A stretch of DNA of 64,000 nt, taken from assembly GCF_028649475.1 (NCBI RefSeq), contig NZ_JAQSIP010000003.1, positions 124,001 to 188,000 of the forward strand. The letters are read 5' to 3'. The position numbers and the translations under genes are program-made. Shown in pieces: positions 29,151 to 38,928 of this stretch (position 1 is the first letter of the stretch; each line of letters begins with the position of its first letter). The notes under the pieces were generated by a model, which saw nothing but the letters and a program-made list of their open reading frames with translations, did no database searches and had not been told where the DNA came from. The DNA is from Curvibacter cyanobacteriorum (GTDB taxonomy: Bacteria; Pseudomonadota; Gammaproteobacteria; Burkholderiales; Burkholderiaceae_C).

Positions 29151-29186
29151 AACCCTGCCACACCTCGGTCTGGCAGGGTTTTTTTA
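29151..29186 (+). terminator. Intrinsic terminator of the H-NS-like gene
   Basis: A perfect 10-bp stem AACCCTGCCA / TGGCAGGGTT with a 10-nt loop is followed by a run of T residues. Confidence 0.92.
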
Positions 29187-29684
29187 TGTGTGTTGTCTCA
29201 CTGGGTTGTGACGCGAAGGTAAAGGTTTATCAAAGTTGGCCCCGGCCCGAATCATGAATCGCCCAACAGCACGGCCAGTCGGCATTTAGTGGCTGGAAGA
29301 AGTTCCCTTTTGAAATGAATTGATACCATTAAAACAATCGGTATTGATCTGCGCTTTTGATTTCTTCCTCCGGTACCGCGCCTGTTTGGCCGCGGCGGGC
29401 TGGGCAAACCCCGCGGTCATTTGACCGCACCGCCCCACCGCAAGGCCCTGGTTGAATGGGCTGAACAGTGGCGTTTTCGCATTTGATTTTTGTCATGCGG
29501 CTGGCGGGCCGTGGTGGTGAAACCGGTGGCCATCGCACCGGAGGCGCGTCGATCGATGGGGCCTGTGGGGCATGGGGGTTGCTTGTCCCGCTCAGGACGG
29601 AATCCTTGCGCTGCCTGGTTCGTGGCGGTGCGCATCACCGGGTTTTCTGGATAAAGTGGTGCTATCAGCAATTTGGACGGCAGG
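29187..29684. other. Gene-free stretch upstream of the MASE3-GGDEF-EAL gene
   Basis: About 500 bp without a convincing gene. The first half is relatively A+T-rich (29205-29370) and includes an imperfect inverted repeat TGATACC / GGTATTGA around 29321-29347. It may hold the promoter of the downstream gene. No RNA gene is recognised. Confidence 0.5.
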
Positions 29685-32600
29685 ATGAAAGAACAAGACG
29701 CTTGGCGTCGTGCGCGGCGAATCACCACCCTCCTGTGCGGCGGGGCGGCGGCCTTGTTGGCCGTGTTGTTGCTGTCGCCCTCGGTGCCTTTGTTTGACCC
29801 GTCCCACGCCAGTGCCTGGCTTGGCGTCCACTTGCTGCTGGAGCTGTTGGCGGTGATCGTGGCGGCCTTGGTGGTGGTGGTGTCCGGGTCCTCGCTGGGG
29901 GTCAGTTCCCACCGGTTCTTCAATGGCCTGGTGTTCGGGTTCTCGATCGTCGCGGTCTGCGACCTGATGCATGCGCTGTCGTTCGATGGCATGCCCGATC
30001 TCCTGTCGGAGTCCAGCACCAGCCGGGCCATTTATTACTGGCTGGTGGCGCGCAGCGTGGAGACGGTGGCGCTGGGCTTGCTGGCTTTCCATGTGGCATT
30101 GCCGGGCCCGCCGGGGCGCTGGCTGGCGGCAGGGCTGGGGCTTGCCGCGGGGGTGGTCTGGCTGGGCTCCAACCACCTGGATGGGTTCCCCGCCACCTTT
30201 GTGCCGGGCCACGGGCTCACCTCGTTCAAGGTGTTTTTTGAGTACGTGCTGTGCCTGTCCAACCTCGCGATCGCGGTCGTGTTCTGGGGCCAGGCCCAGC
30301 AGCGGGGGCGGGCCCGCGACTACCACCTGGCGGGAGCCTGTTTTGTCATGGCGCTGGGGGAGGTGGTGTTTGCCAGCTACCGCGCACCCGATGACTCGCT
30401 GAACATGCTGGGCCATGTGTTCAAGCTGGTCGCCGATGGGTTGATCTTCCAGGCGGTGTTCAGCATCAGCATCCGCCAGCCCTTTGAGATGGCCCGGCGC
30501 GCCGAGCAGAGCCTGCGCGAGCGCGAGGCGCAACTGGCCGCCTTGGCTCGCAACCTGCCGCATGGCGTGCTGTTCCAGGTCGAACGCGAGATTGATGGCT
30601 CGAACCGCTTTGTTTACGTCAGCGAGTCGATGGAGCGGGTCACCGGCCTCAGTGGCCGTGATCTGCTGCGCGACGCCCAGACTTGGTACCGCATCGTCTC
30701 GCCAGCCGACCTGCCGCGTCTGCAGGCCGCCGAGCGTGACTCGGCCCGTTCGCTGGAGGTGCTGGACATCGTGATCCGGGTGCGCGGCGCCGACGGCGAG
30801 CTGCGCAGCCTGCACCTGTGCTCGGCACCGCGGCGCTTGGACGACGGCCGCACCATGTGGGACGGTCTGCTGTGGGACATCACGCGCCAGAAGGCCGACG
30901 AAGAAGCCTTGCGCAGCAACGAGGCGGTGCTGCGCACCATGGTGGACAACATCCCGTTCGAGGCCTGGGTGCGCGACGAATCCGGGCGGTTGGTGCTCGA
31001 AAACCCGGCACGCATCGCCCATTACGGCTCGCAACTGGGCCGCACGCCCGAGCAATGCAGCCAGCAGCCGGAAGAACTGCAGCGCTGGCTGCGCTACAAC
31101 GAACGCGCCATGCAAGGCGAGGTCATCGAGTACGAAGCGCGCACCGACGTTCACGGCCAGGTGCGAGACTTTCTGTGCATCGTGGCGCCGCTGTGGAAGC
31201 TGGGCCGGGTCGCTGGGCTGGTGGGTTTCAACATGGACGTCACCCCGCGCAAGGCCGCGGAGCGCCTGGCGCACGAAAAAGACACCCAGCTGGCGGCCAT
31301 CCTGCGCCAGATGCCTGGCGGGGTGTCGCGGCTGGACCGCGACTTGCGCTTCCTGTTTGTCAACGACGCCCATGCCCGCTGGTTTGGGCACCCCGCCGAC
31401 GCCATGCTGGGTCAACCCCTGTCGAGCATCGTGTCGGCCGAACGCCTGCAGCGCATGATGCCCTTTGTGCAGCGCGCGCTGGACGGCGAGGTGGTGGTGT
31501 TTGAAAACCGCATCGTGCTGCCCAGCGGGGCGGTGCACTGGCGCCACACCACGCTGGCGCCCGAGCGGCTGGCCGATGGCCAGGTGTGTGGCTTTGTGGC
31601 GTTCGCGATGGACACCACCGAGCGCAAGAACATGGAGCTGGCCCTGGCGCAAAACCAGTCGCGCTTGCGCACGCTGGTCAACGCGCTGCCGGACATGGTC
31701 TTCCTCAAGGACGCCGACGGGGTCTACCAATACTGCAACCCGGTGTTCGAGCGTTTCGCGGGCCGGCCCGAGGCCGACATCGTGGGGCGCACCGATGTCG
31801 AGCTGTTCAGCGAGGACGCGGCCCATGCCTACCGGGCCCATGACCTGGAGACGCTGCGGCTCAAGGAGTCGGTCACCTACGAAGAAGACATGGTGTTTGC
31901 CGATGGCCACCGGGGGCGTTTTGAAACCATCAAGACCCCGATCCAGGGCGAGGACGGGCGCTTGACCGGTGTGCTGGGGGTGGCGCGTGACATCACCGAC
32001 CGCAAGCGCGCCGAGCGCGAGATCGAGCGCCTGGCCTTCTTTGACGCTCTGACCGACCTGCCCAACCGCCGCCTGCTGGTCGACCGCCTGCGCCAGGCCT
32101 GCCTGGCCAGCGCCCGCTCGGGGCAGCATGGCGCACTGCTGTTCCTGGACCTGGACAACTTCAAGGACCTCAACGACACCATGGGCCACGCCATCGGCGA
32201 CCAGTTGCTGGTCCAGGTGGGGCGCCGGCTGGTGGGCAGTGTGCGCCAGGTCGACACGGTGTCGCGCTTTGGTGGTGATGAGTTTGTCCTCATGCTCGAA
32301 GAGCTGTCACCCCACTGGACCGAGGCCACCGAGCAGGCCGAGCGCGTGGCCGAGAAGCTGCTGGTCAGCATGAACCAGCCCTTTGAGTTGCGCGGCCTGC
32401 AGCACTACAGCACCCCCAGCATTGGCATCACCTTGTTCTCCGGGGACGACACCCCGATCGACGAGTTGCTCAAGCGCGCCGACCTGGCCATGTACCAGGC
32501 CAAGGCCCATGGGCGCAACACCTTGCGCTTTTTTGACCCGCAGATGCAGGCCGCCGCCACCGCCCGTTCGGTGCTGGAGGGTGATCTGCGTCAGGGCCTG

Positions 32601-33365
32601 CTGCGCCAGGAACTGCTGCTGTACTACCAGCCCGTGGTCAACGACCAGCAGCGCATCACCGGGGTCGAGGCCCTGGTGCGCTGGGCGCATCCGCAGCGGG
32701 GCATGGTGTCGCCGGGCGAGTTCATCCCGCTGGCCGAGCAGACCGGCCTGATCCTGCCCCTGGGCCAATGGGTGCTGGAGCAGGCCTGCGCCCAGCTGGT
32801 GCAGTGGGCCGATCGGCCCGAGACCCGCCACCTGACCTTGTCGGTCAACGTCAGCGCGCGCCAGTTCCGCCACCCGGACTTTGTGCAGCTGGTGCTCGAC
32901 ACCCTGAGCCGCACCGGCGCCAACGCGCGTTGCCTGCAGCTCGAGTTGACCGAGAGCCTGCTGCTGACCGACGTCGAGGACATGATCGCCAAGATGACCG
33001 AGCTGCGCATGGAGGGCTTGCGCTTCTCGCTCGATGACTTTGGCACCGGCTATTCCAGCCTCAGCTACCTCAAGCGCCTGCCGCTGGACCAGCTCAAGAT
33101 CGACCAGGGCTTTGTGCGTGACGTGCTGGTGGACCCCAACGACGCCGCCATCGTGCGCACCATCCTGGCCCTGGCGGGCAGCCTGGACCTGGCGGTGGTC
33201 GCTGAGGGGGTGGAAACCGAAGGGCAGCTGGATTTCCTGCGCCAAAGTGGCTGCCGCGCGTTCCAGGGGTATCTGTTTGGTCGTCCGGCGCCGATCGATC
33301 GGCTTGAGCAGGCGCAAGGCCTGAGCCTGGCGACGGGCTCGGCCCACGGCACAATCTCTGGATGA
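29685..33365 (+). CDS. Membrane MASE3-multi-PAS-GGDEF-EAL c-di-GMP protein
   Basis: A protein of about 1226 residues. Residues about 10-250 hold seven or so TM segments of MASE3 type. Four PAS-like domains follow (about 260-780; e.g. LVNALPDMVFLKDADGVYQYCNP), then GGDEF and EAL domains. GGDEF is canonical (863-867) with an RxxD I-site (RQVD) five residues upstream. The EAL domain keeps EAL (995-997), DDFGTGYSSLSYL and the later GVET motif, so both synthase and phosphodiesterase residues are present; which dominates is unknown. The ATG at 29685 is preferred over a TTG at 29673. Its stop overlaps the monooxygenase start (ATGA). Confidence 0.9.
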   Translation: MKEQDAWRRARRITTLLCGGAAALLAVLLLSPSVPLFDPSHASAWLGVHLLLELLAVIVAALVVVVSGSSLGVSSHRFFNGLVFGFSIVAVCDLMHALSFDGMPDLLSESSTSRAIYYWLVARSVETVALGLLAFHVALPGPPGRWLAAGLGLAAGVVWLGSNHLDGFPATFVPGHGLTSFKVFFEYVLCLSNLAIAVVFWGQAQQRGRARDYHLAGACFVMALGEVVFASYRAPDDSLNMLGHVFKLVADGLIFQAVFSISIRQPFEMARRAEQSLREREAQLAALARNLPHGVLFQVEREIDGSNRFVYVSESMERVTGLSGRDLLRDAQTWYRIVSPADLPRLQAAERDSARSLEVLDIVIRVRGADGELRSLHLCSAPRRLDDGRTMWDGLLWDITRQKADEEALRSNEAVLRTMVDNIPFEAWVRDESGRLVLENPARIAHYGSQLGRTPEQCSQQPEELQRWLRYNERAMQGEVIEYEARTDVHGQVRDFLCIVAPLWKLGRVAGLVGFNMDVTPRKAAERLAHEKDTQLAAILRQMPGGVSRLDRDLRFLFVNDAHARWFGHPADAMLGQPLSSIVSAERLQRMMPFVQRALDGEVVVFENRIVLPSGAVHWRHTTLAPERLADGQVCGFVAFAMDTTERKNMELALAQNQSRLRTLVNALPDMVFLKDADGVYQYCNPVFERFAGRPEADIVGRTDVELFSEDAAHAYRAHDLETLRLKESVTYEEDMVFADGHRGRFETIKTPIQGEDGRLTGVLGVARDITDRKRAEREIERLAFFDALTDLPNRRLLVDRLRQACLASARSGQHGALLFLDLDNFKDLNDTMGHAIGDQLLVQVGRRLVGSVRQVDTVSRFGGDEFVLMLEELSPHWTEATEQAERVAEKLLVSMNQPFELRGLQHYSTPSIGITLFSGDDTPIDELLKRADLAMYQAKAHGRNTLRFFDPQMQAAATARSVLEGDLRQGLLRQELLLYYQPVVNDQQRITGVEALVRWAHPQRGMVSPGEFIPLAEQTGLILPLGQWVLEQACAQLVQWADRPETRHLTLSVNVSARQFRHPDFVQLVLDTLSRTGANARCLQLELTESLLLTDVEDMIAKMTELRMEGLRFSLDDFGTGYSSLSYLKRLPLDQLKIDQGFVRDVLVDPNDAAIVRTILALAGSLDLAVVAEGVETEGQLDFLRQSGCRAFQGYLFGRPAPIDRLEQAQGLSLATGSAHGTISG

Positions 33366-34567
33366 GTCCGCAGATCGAAATTTTGGTGGCTGGCGGTGGC
33401 ATTGGGGGGCTGGCCGCGGCCCTGGCCACGGCGCGTGCCGGCCACCGGGTGCGCCTGTTTGAACGGGCACCCGCTTTCAGTGAGGTGGGGGCCGGCATCC
33501 AGATCAGCCCCAACGTGGTCCGGGTGCTGCAGGCCTGGGGCTTGCAAGATGGCTTGCAGGCGGTGGCGGCGTTTCCCGATGCCTTGCAGGTGCGCTCGGC
33601 CCTCAGCGGTCGCACCCTGGGCCGCTTGCGTCTGGCGGGGCGTGCCGAGGCCTTGTACGGGGCCCCTTATGCCACCATCCACCGCGCCGACCTGCATCAA
33701 CTGCTGCTGCAGGCGGTGCAGGCCCAGCCCGAAGTGAGCCTGCACCTGAACAGCCCCGTCACCCTGGCCGAGGCCGAGACCGACGGGGTGGCCCTGCTGA
33801 CGCCGCAGAAAAAGCGCATCGAAGGCGATGTGCTGGTGGGTGCCGACGGCCTGTGGAGCGCTGTGCGGCAGGCTTTGCTGGGCGTGCAGCCGCCCCGCGT
33901 GACCGGGCACCTGGCATTCCGCGCCATGCTGCCGCAGACCCACTTGCCGGCCGCCTTGCGCAGCACTTGCGTCACGGCCTGGCTGGGTCCCGACCTGCAT
34001 GTGGTGGTCTACCCCGTGCGCGGCGGCCACTGGCTCAATGTGGTGGCCATCGTGCACGGCGAGGTCGAAGGCGACCTGGCCCAATGGGACCACGGCAACA
34101 ACGCCAGCCAGTTGCTGGCCGTGCTGTCGGACTGTTGCAGCCCGCTGCAGGACCTGGTGCGCGCGGTGCCCGAGTGGCGCCTGTGGGCGCTGTGTGACCG
34201 GCCGCCGCTGGCACGCCCGGAGGACATGGCCCAGGGGCGGGTCGCGTTGCTGGGGGATGCCGCGCACCCGATGCGGCCCTACCTGGCCCAAGGGGCCGGC
34301 ATGGCGATCGAAGACGCTCACGCCCTGTGCCGTGCGCTGGACCAGCAGGCCATTGACCTGCCGACCCGGCTGCGCCGCTATGCCCTGAACCGCTGGCAGC
34401 GCTGCGCGCGCGTGCAGGCGCGCGCCGAGCGCAATGGGCGGGTGTTCCATGCCACGGGCCCGGTGCAATGGGGCCGCGATGCGGCCATGGCCTTGTTGGG
34501 CGAACGCCTGCTGGACGTGCCCTGGCTCTACGCGGGTGACCCGCTGAACCCCCTGCCAGACGCCTGA
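33362..34567 (+). CDS. FAD-dependent aromatic monooxygenase (salicylate/3-hydroxybenzoate hydroxylase-like)
   Basis: A 401-residue group A flavoprotein hydroxylase. The dinucleotide motif is VAGGGIGGLAAALA (residues about 9-22), GAGIQISPN follows, the DG motif is VLVGADGLWSAVR (about 157-169), and GDAAHPMRPYLAQGAGMAIEDA is the second FAD motif. Related proteins are 3-hydroxybenzoate 6-hydroxylases and salicylate hydroxylases; the substrate is not decidable. The ATG overlaps the stop of the MASE3-GGDEF-EAL gene by 4 bp, an unexpected coupling. Confidence 0.88.
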   Translation: MSPQIEILVAGGGIGGLAAALATARAGHRVRLFERAPAFSEVGAGIQISPNVVRVLQAWGLQDGLQAVAAFPDALQVRSALSGRTLGRLRLAGRAEALYGAPYATIHRADLHQLLLQAVQAQPEVSLHLNSPVTLAEAETDGVALLTPQKKRIEGDVLVGADGLWSAVRQALLGVQPPRVTGHLAFRAMLPQTHLPAALRSTCVTAWLGPDLHVVVYPVRGGHWLNVVAIVHGEVEGDLAQWDHGNNASQLLAVLSDCCSPLQDLVRAVPEWRLWALCDRPPLARPEDMAQGRVALLGDAAHPMRPYLAQGAGMAIEDAHALCRALDQQAIDLPTRLRRYALNRWQRCARVQARAERNGRVFHATGPVQWGRDAAMALLGERLLDVPWLYAGDPLNPLPDA

Positions 34568-34639
34568 GCGGGCTTCACACCCGCGCTGCGGGCGTTCAAC
34601 CGGCCCGCTGGTGGGGCAGGCGGGCGGTGAACGCCGGGG

Positions 34640-35086
34640 TCACTGCGAGATCTTTTGCGCCTCGGCGATCTGGTACTCGAAATACCGCTGGAAGCTGTAA
34701 ACCAGGCTGGCCATCAGCACGCCCGTGCCCACCAGCAGGGCCAGGGCCACGGCGCCAATGGTGCCCCAATGGGTGCGGCCGGCCGCGGCCTCGGGGGCCG
34801 CGCTGGGGTTGTAGCGCGCGTTCCACTTCTCGGGGGTCATCAGGCCGAACACGATGGCACACAAGGCGCAGCCCGCGATGTTGAAGCCCAGCAGCGGCAC
34901 CAGAATCCAGCTCAAGGTGTCGTCCAGCCCGTACAACTGCACCCGCTCCAGGCCCCAAACGCCCAGCGCGGTCGGGATGGGCAGCAGCCATCCCAGGGTG
35001 TCCCCCAGGCCCTTCAGGTAGAAGCGGTGCAGGCCCAGTGGGCCGCCCAGGAAGGCGAGCCAGGCCGCGATGGTCTTGTTTTTCAT
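34640..35086 (-). CDS. TM2 domain membrane protein
   Basis: A 148-residue membrane protein. The N-terminus is a TM2-type unit (KNKTIAAWLAFLGGPLGLHRFYL, with the GGxxGxHRFY pattern). Further TM segments lie at about 57-82 and 109-132. It starts 9 bp after the GNAT gene on the same strand and is probably co-transcribed with it. Function unknown. Confidence 0.8.
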   Translation of the reverse strand: MKNKTIAAWLAFLGGPLGLHRFYLKGLGDTLGWLLPIPTALGVWGLERVQLYGLDDTLSWILVPLLGFNIAGCALCAIVFGLMTPEKWNARYNPSAAPEAAAGRTHWGTIGAVALALLVGTGVLMASLVYSFQRYFEYQIAEAQKISQ

Positions 35087-35095
35087 GCGCCCACT

Positions 35096-35617
35096 TTACT
35101 CGGGTGCGCTGCTGTCACCGGCACCCAGGCTTTTCTCCATCAGCACGATGTCGAGCCAGCGATTGAACTTCCAGCCGCAGGACTTCAGCACCCCGGTGTG
35201 CGAGAACCCACAGCTGCGGTGCACGCCGACCGAGCCGGCGTTGCCCGAATCACCAATCACCGCGATCAGTTTGCGCACGCCCACCGCCTCGGCGCGGGCG
35301 GCCAGTTCGGCCAGCAGCGCGCGCCCCCAGCCTTGGCCGTTGGCGCCGGCCGCCATGTAGATCGAGTCTTCGGCCGAGAAGCGGTAGGCCGGCCGCGGCT
35401 TGAACCAGTTGCAGTAAGCAAAGCCGATCACCACCCCGTCTTGCTCCATCACCAGGTAGGGCAAGCCCTTGGCCAGCACATCGGCGCGTCGACCGGCCAT
35501 GTCGGTTTCGCTGGGGGGATCCACCTCAAAAGTGCCGGTGCCGGTCAGCACATGGTGGGCATAAATGGCGGTGATGGCGGGGATGTCGGTGTCGCTGCTC
35601 GGGCGGATGATAGGCAT
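35096..35617 (-). CDS. GNAT N-acetyltransferase, phosphinothricin acetyltransferase-like
   Basis: A 173-residue acetyl-CoA-dependent acetyltransferase. It has the family pattern IRPSSDTDIPAITAIYAHHV, then GFAYCNWFKPRPAYRFSAEDSIYM, the acetyl-CoA loop GQGWGRALLAEL and GVHRSCGFSHTGVLKSCGWKF. Relatives acetylate phosphinothricin, methionine sulfoximine and similar amino-acid analogues. It is divergent from rpsP. Confidence 0.9.
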   Translation of the reverse strand: MPIIRPSSDTDIPAITAIYAHHVLTGTGTFEVDPPSETDMAGRRADVLAKGLPYLVMEQDGVVIGFAYCNWFKPRPAYRFSAEDSIYMAAGANGQGWGRALLAELAARAEAVGVRKLIAVIGDSGNAGSVGVHRSCGFSHTGVLKSCGWKFNRWLDIVLMEKSLGAGDSSAPE

Positions 35618-35639
35618 GGAAATTTGAAAGAGATATAAT
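35611..35639 (+). promoter_or_regulatory. Candidate promoter of the rpsP operon
   Basis: A perfect -10 TATAAT (35634-35639) has TAGGCA (35611-35616) 17 bp upstream as a weak -35. It lies about 100 bp before rpsP and points into the ribosomal protein operon. Confidence 0.6.
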
Positions 35640-35736
35640 GGAAGGCTCTTCAGCGTGTCGCTGGCCGGGTGGCTATGTCGCGTGTCTCAACGCTGGAAGA
35701 AATTTCGGAAGAAATTCCACCACCCAAGGATAAATC

Positions 35737-35991
35737 ATGGTCGTCATTCGACTCTCCCGCGGCGGCTCCAAAGCCCGTCCTTTCTACAACATCGTCGTCG
35801 CTGACAAGCGCGAACGCCGCGATGGCCGTTTCATTGAGCGTCTGGGTTTCTACAACCCGAGCGCCAAGGAATCGGAAGAAGGCCTGCGCATTGCGCAAGA
35901 CCGTCTGACCTACTGGCAAGGCGTTGGCGCTCAAGCGTCCGACACCGTGGTGCGCCTGATCAAGCAAGCTGCCAAGAAGGCTGCTGCCTGA
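35737..35991 (+). CDS. rpsP: 30S ribosomal protein S16
   Basis: An 84-residue ribosomal protein with the universal N-terminus [25 protein letters not shown] and the conserved IERLGFYNP block. First gene of the classic rpsP-rimM-trmD-rplS order. Confidence 0.98.
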   Translation: MVVIRLSRGGSKARPFYNIVVADKRERRDGRFIERLGFYNPSAKESEEGLRIAQDRLTYWQGVGAQASDTVVRLIKQAAKKAAA

Positions 35992-36084
35992 TCGCTGAGC
36001 GTTCAGCCACGCGCTGATTTCAAGCGCATTGACAGGCCGGCTGTGCTCGCACCGCCGGCCTGAATTTTTTGGGGCTCCCTGACC

Positions 36085-36663
36085 ATGTCGCAGAATTTTC
36101 CTCCTCTAGAACCCGCCGAACTGCCGGCCGACGCCGTCGAGGTGGGCCGCATCGCGGACGCCTGGGGCATCAAGGGCTGGTTCCGGGTGCTGCCGTACAG
36201 CGCTTCGCCCGAAGCCCTGTTTTCGTCCAAGCGCTGGTACCTGCAGCCGGCCGAAAAGGGGGCCAAGACCTTCACCGGCACCCTGCGACTGGCCATCAAG
36301 GAGGCCAAGGAGCATTCGGACGCCGTGGTGGCCTCGGCCCAGGACGTGCCCGACCGCAACGCCGCCGAAGCGCTCAAAGGTGCGCGCATCTTCGTGCCGC
36401 GTTCCAGCTTTCCGACCGCCTCTACCGACGAGTACTACTGGGTCGACCTGATCGGCCTGGAGGTGGTCAACCGCGAAGGCCTGGCGCTGGGCCAGGTGCG
36501 CGACCTGATGAGCACCGGTCCGCAAACCGTGTTGGTGATCGCCTACGAACAGGACGGCAAGACGCGCGAGCGCATGGTGCCTTTTGTGGCCGCCTACGTG
36601 GACGCGGTCGACCTGCCGGGGCGCCGCATCACGGTGGACTGGCAAGCCGACTTTGACGTCTGA
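36085..36663 (+). CDS. rimM: Ribosome maturation factor RimM
   Basis: A 192-residue 30S maturation factor that binds S19 and the 16S rRNA head. The N-terminal RimM barrel begins [22 protein letters not shown], and the C-terminal PRC-like domain begins [16 protein letters not shown]. It is slightly longer than the E. coli protein, with an insert after residue 50. It lies between rpsP and trmD (14-bp gap to trmD). Confidence 0.96.
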   Translation: MSQNFPPLEPAELPADAVEVGRIADAWGIKGWFRVLPYSASPEALFSSKRWYLQPAEKGAKTFTGTLRLAIKEAKEHSDAVVASAQDVPDRNAAEALKGARIFVPRSSFPTASTDEYYWVDLIGLEVVNREGLALGQVRDLMSTGPQTVLVIAYEQDGKTRERMVPFVAAYVDAVDLPGRRITVDWQADFDV

Positions 36664-36677
36664 GCCGGGTCCCGGCC

Positions 36678-37457
36678 ATGCGCTTTGACATCATCACCCT
36701 GTTCCCGGAGCTGTTCGCCCCGTTCCTGGCCAGCGGCGTGACGCGCCGCGCCTACGCCAGCGACCAGGTGGCGGTGCGCCTGTGGAACCCGCGCGACCAC
36801 GCCGACGGCAACTACCGGCGGGTCGACGACCGCCCCTTCGGCGGTGGGCCGGGCATGGTGATGATGATCGAGCCCCTGGTCCGTTGCCTGGCCGCCATCC
36901 GCGCCGACCGCGCCGCGCTGGCCGAGCCGGTGCCCGCCCCGGTGGTGCTGTTTTCGCCCATCGGTGAGGTGCTGCGCCACGACCGCGTGGCCCGCTGGGC
37001 CGACGGCCCGGGGGCCATCCTGCTGTGCGGCCGCTACGAAGGCATTGACCAGCGTTTCATTGACGCCCATGTCGACGCGCAGATCAGCCTCGGCGACTTC
37101 GTGCTGTCGGGGGGCGAGATCGCCGCGCTGGCGCTGCTCGACGCCGTGACCCGGCTGCAGCCCGGCGTGCTCAACGACGCGGGCAGCCACCAGCTCGACA
37201 GCTTCAACCCCGCGCTCGACGGCTTGCTCGATTGCCCGCACTACACCCGGCCCGAACACTGGCAGCCCGCACCCGACCAGGACCCGGTGCCGGTGCCCGA
37301 GGTGCTGCTGTCAGGCCACCACGCGCACATCGAGCGCTGGCGCCGTGAACAAAGCCTGCGCATCACCGCGCAGCACCGCCCCGAACTGATCCAAAACGCC
37401 CGTGCCGCAGGCCGCCTGAGCGCCGCCGACGAGGCCATCTTGGCTCGTTTGGGCTGA
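36678..37457 (+). CDS. trmD: tRNA (guanine-N1-)-methyltransferase
   Basis: A 259-residue SPOUT-fold enzyme that methylates G37 of tRNAs. Motifs: [39 protein letters not shown] and the trefoil-knot segment [15 protein letters not shown]. The ATG at 36678 follows rimM by 14 bp. A promoter-like element lies at its 3' end and just beyond. Confidence 0.97.
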   Translation: MRFDIITLFPELFAPFLASGVTRRAYASDQVAVRLWNPRDHADGNYRRVDDRPFGGGPGMVMMIEPLVRCLAAIRADRAALAEPVPAPVVLFSPIGEVLRHDRVARWADGPGAILLCGRYEGIDQRFIDAHVDAQISLGDFVLSGGEIAALALLDAVTRLQPGVLNDAGSHQLDSFNPALDGLLDCPHYTRPEHWQPAPDQDPVPVPEVLLSGHHAHIERWRREQSLRITAQHRPELIQNARAAGRLSAADEAILARLG

Positions 37458-37468
37458 CTTGTTATAAT
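37440..37468 (+). promoter_or_regulatory. Candidate internal promoter for rplS
   Basis: TTGGCT (37440-37445), a 17-bp spacer and TATAAT (37463-37468) overlap the 3' end of trmD. This would give rplS its own transcript with a leader of about 220 nt (37475-37692). Confidence 0.55.
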
Positions 37469-37692
37469 CAAAGGCTTTTCGATCCTCTGGCCGGCCGCTC
37501 GCCCGACAGGGCCTCTTTCACGAGGGGTGCTGATTTGGTGCGAGCTACCTCGGACGATGAGGCCTTGGAACCCGCCACCGCCCTGCCGCCTTGTGCAGTG
37601 GGGCCGGGGCAGATTCCCGGGCCCTGCGACTGGGGTGTATGTCATTCCGACAAAGCCAATCGTGGCGCGGTCAAGATCAATTAGAGGCTCCT

Positions 37693-38073
37693 ATGAATCT
37701 GATTCAAATCCTCGAGCAAGAAGAAATTGCTCGCCTGAACAAGACCATCCCCGCTTTCGCCCCTGGCGACACGGTGATCGTCAACGTGAACGTGGTTGAA
37801 GGCAACCGCAAGCGTGTGCAGGCTTTCGAAGGCGTCGTGATTGCCAAGCGCAACCGCGGTCTGAACAGCGGTTTCACCGTGCGCAAGATCTCGAGCGGCG
37901 AAGGCGTGGAACGCACGTTCCAAACCTACAGCCCGCTGATCGCCAGCGTCGAAGTGAAGCGCCGCGGTGACGTCCGTCGTGCCAAGCTGTACTACCTGCG
38001 TTCGCGCAGCGGCAAGTCGGCTCGCATCAAGGAAAAGCTGCCGAACCGCGTCAAGGTGGCTGCTGCCGCTTGA
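37693..38073 (+). CDS. rplS: 50S ribosomal protein L19
   Basis: A 126-residue ribosomal protein: [32 protein letters not shown], the conserved [21 protein letters not shown] and [11 protein letters not shown]. The ATG at 37693 follows AGAGG. It is separated from trmD by 235 bp, unusually far for this operon, and is followed by a strong terminator. Confidence 0.98.
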   Translation: MNLIQILEQEEIARLNKTIPAFAPGDTVIVNVNVVEGNRKRVQAFEGVVIAKRNRGLNSGFTVRKISSGEGVERTFQTYSPLIASVEVKRRGDVRRAKLYYLRSRSGKSARIKEKLPNRVKVAAAA

Positions 38074-38090
38074 GGTCTCGACCTTCGCTG

Positions 38091-38132
38091 AAAAAAGCCG
38101 CTGCAGCCTGCGCTGTCAGCGGCTTTTTTTTG
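38091..38132 (+). terminator. Intrinsic terminator after rplS
   Basis: A hairpin with arms AAAAAAGCCGCTG and CAGCGGCTTTTTTTT closes the ribosomal protein operon. Its A and U tracts make it work in either direction. Confidence 0.93.
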
Positions 38133-38179
38133 GCTTGAACCGACCACTGTCTCCGACCCATTTCCCCACAGGCGATCCC

Positions 38180-38884
38180 TTGACCACCCTGCCTCCCGTG
38201 CTGACGCCGCTGTCGCGGCTGCCCGACTTTGACCCGCGCCGGGTGCCGGTGCTGGGCACCGATGCCGACCTGCCCCCGGTGCCTGCCCACCTGCTGCGGC
38301 CCGACGCCCTGGTGCAGCGGTTTCAGAGTCCGCCGGTGTGGACGCCGGAGGTCACCCAGGAGCGTCGTTTTGCCGACCGCTCACCGGCCCATGCGTCGGT
38401 GCTGGTGCCCATCGTGTTGCGCGACGAGCCCACGGTGCTGCTGACCTTGCGCACCACGCAGTTGTCCACCCATTCGGGCCAGGTGGCTTTTCCGGGCGGG
38501 CGCATGGACGACACCGACCCGACGCCGGCCGACACCGCCCTGCGCGAAGCGCATGAGGAGGTGGGGCTGGCGCCCGACCGGGTGCAGGTGCTGGGCAATC
38601 TGCCGCTCTACACCACCGGCACGGCCTTCATGGTCACCCCGGTGGTGGGGCTGGTGCGGCCGGATTTCACGCTGAGCCTGAACCCGCACGAGGTGGCGGC
38701 CGCCTTCGAGGTGCCGCTGTCGTTTTTGATGAACCCGGCCAACCACCGACGCCACGCCTTCGAGGCCGAAGGCGTGCGCCGGGAGTGGTTCTCCATGCCC
38801 TGGATGGAAGGCGATGAAGAGCGCTTCATCTGGGGCGCGACCGCCGGCATGTTGCGCAATTTCTACCGTTTCCTGTCGGCCTGA
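38180..38884 (+). CDS. Nudix hydrolase, CoA pyrophosphatase-like
   Basis: About 234 residues from a TTG at 38180; the exact start is uncertain, and a GTG at 38200-38202 is in another frame. The Nudix box is intact (GRMDDTDPTPADTALREAHEEVGL), preceded by the CoA-pyrophosphatase signature region LTLRTTQLSTHSGQVAFPGG. It resembles the NudL/YeaB type that hydrolyses coenzyme A to phosphopantetheine and 3',5'-ADP. It ends 44 bp before the CobD/CbiB-family gene. Confidence 0.85.
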   Translation: MTTLPPVLTPLSRLPDFDPRRVPVLGTDADLPPVPAHLLRPDALVQRFQSPPVWTPEVTQERRFADRSPAHASVLVPIVLRDEPTVLLTLRTTQLSTHSGQVAFPGGRMDDTDPTPADTALREAHEEVGLAPDRVQVLGNLPLYTTGTAFMVTPVVGLVRPDFTLSLNPHEVAAAFEVPLSFLMNPANHRRHAFEAEGVRREWFSMPWMEGDEERFIWGATAGMLRNFYRFLSA

Positions 38885-38928
38885 GGGCTGCGCGACCGAA
38901 GCGGCGGGAGCCCCGGTATCATCGGCGC

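Noticed and set aside
29417-30031. Minus-strand ORF of 204 codons upstream of the MASE3 gene
   Set aside because: Most of it overlaps the MASE3 coding region antisense, and the sequence has no recognisable domain.
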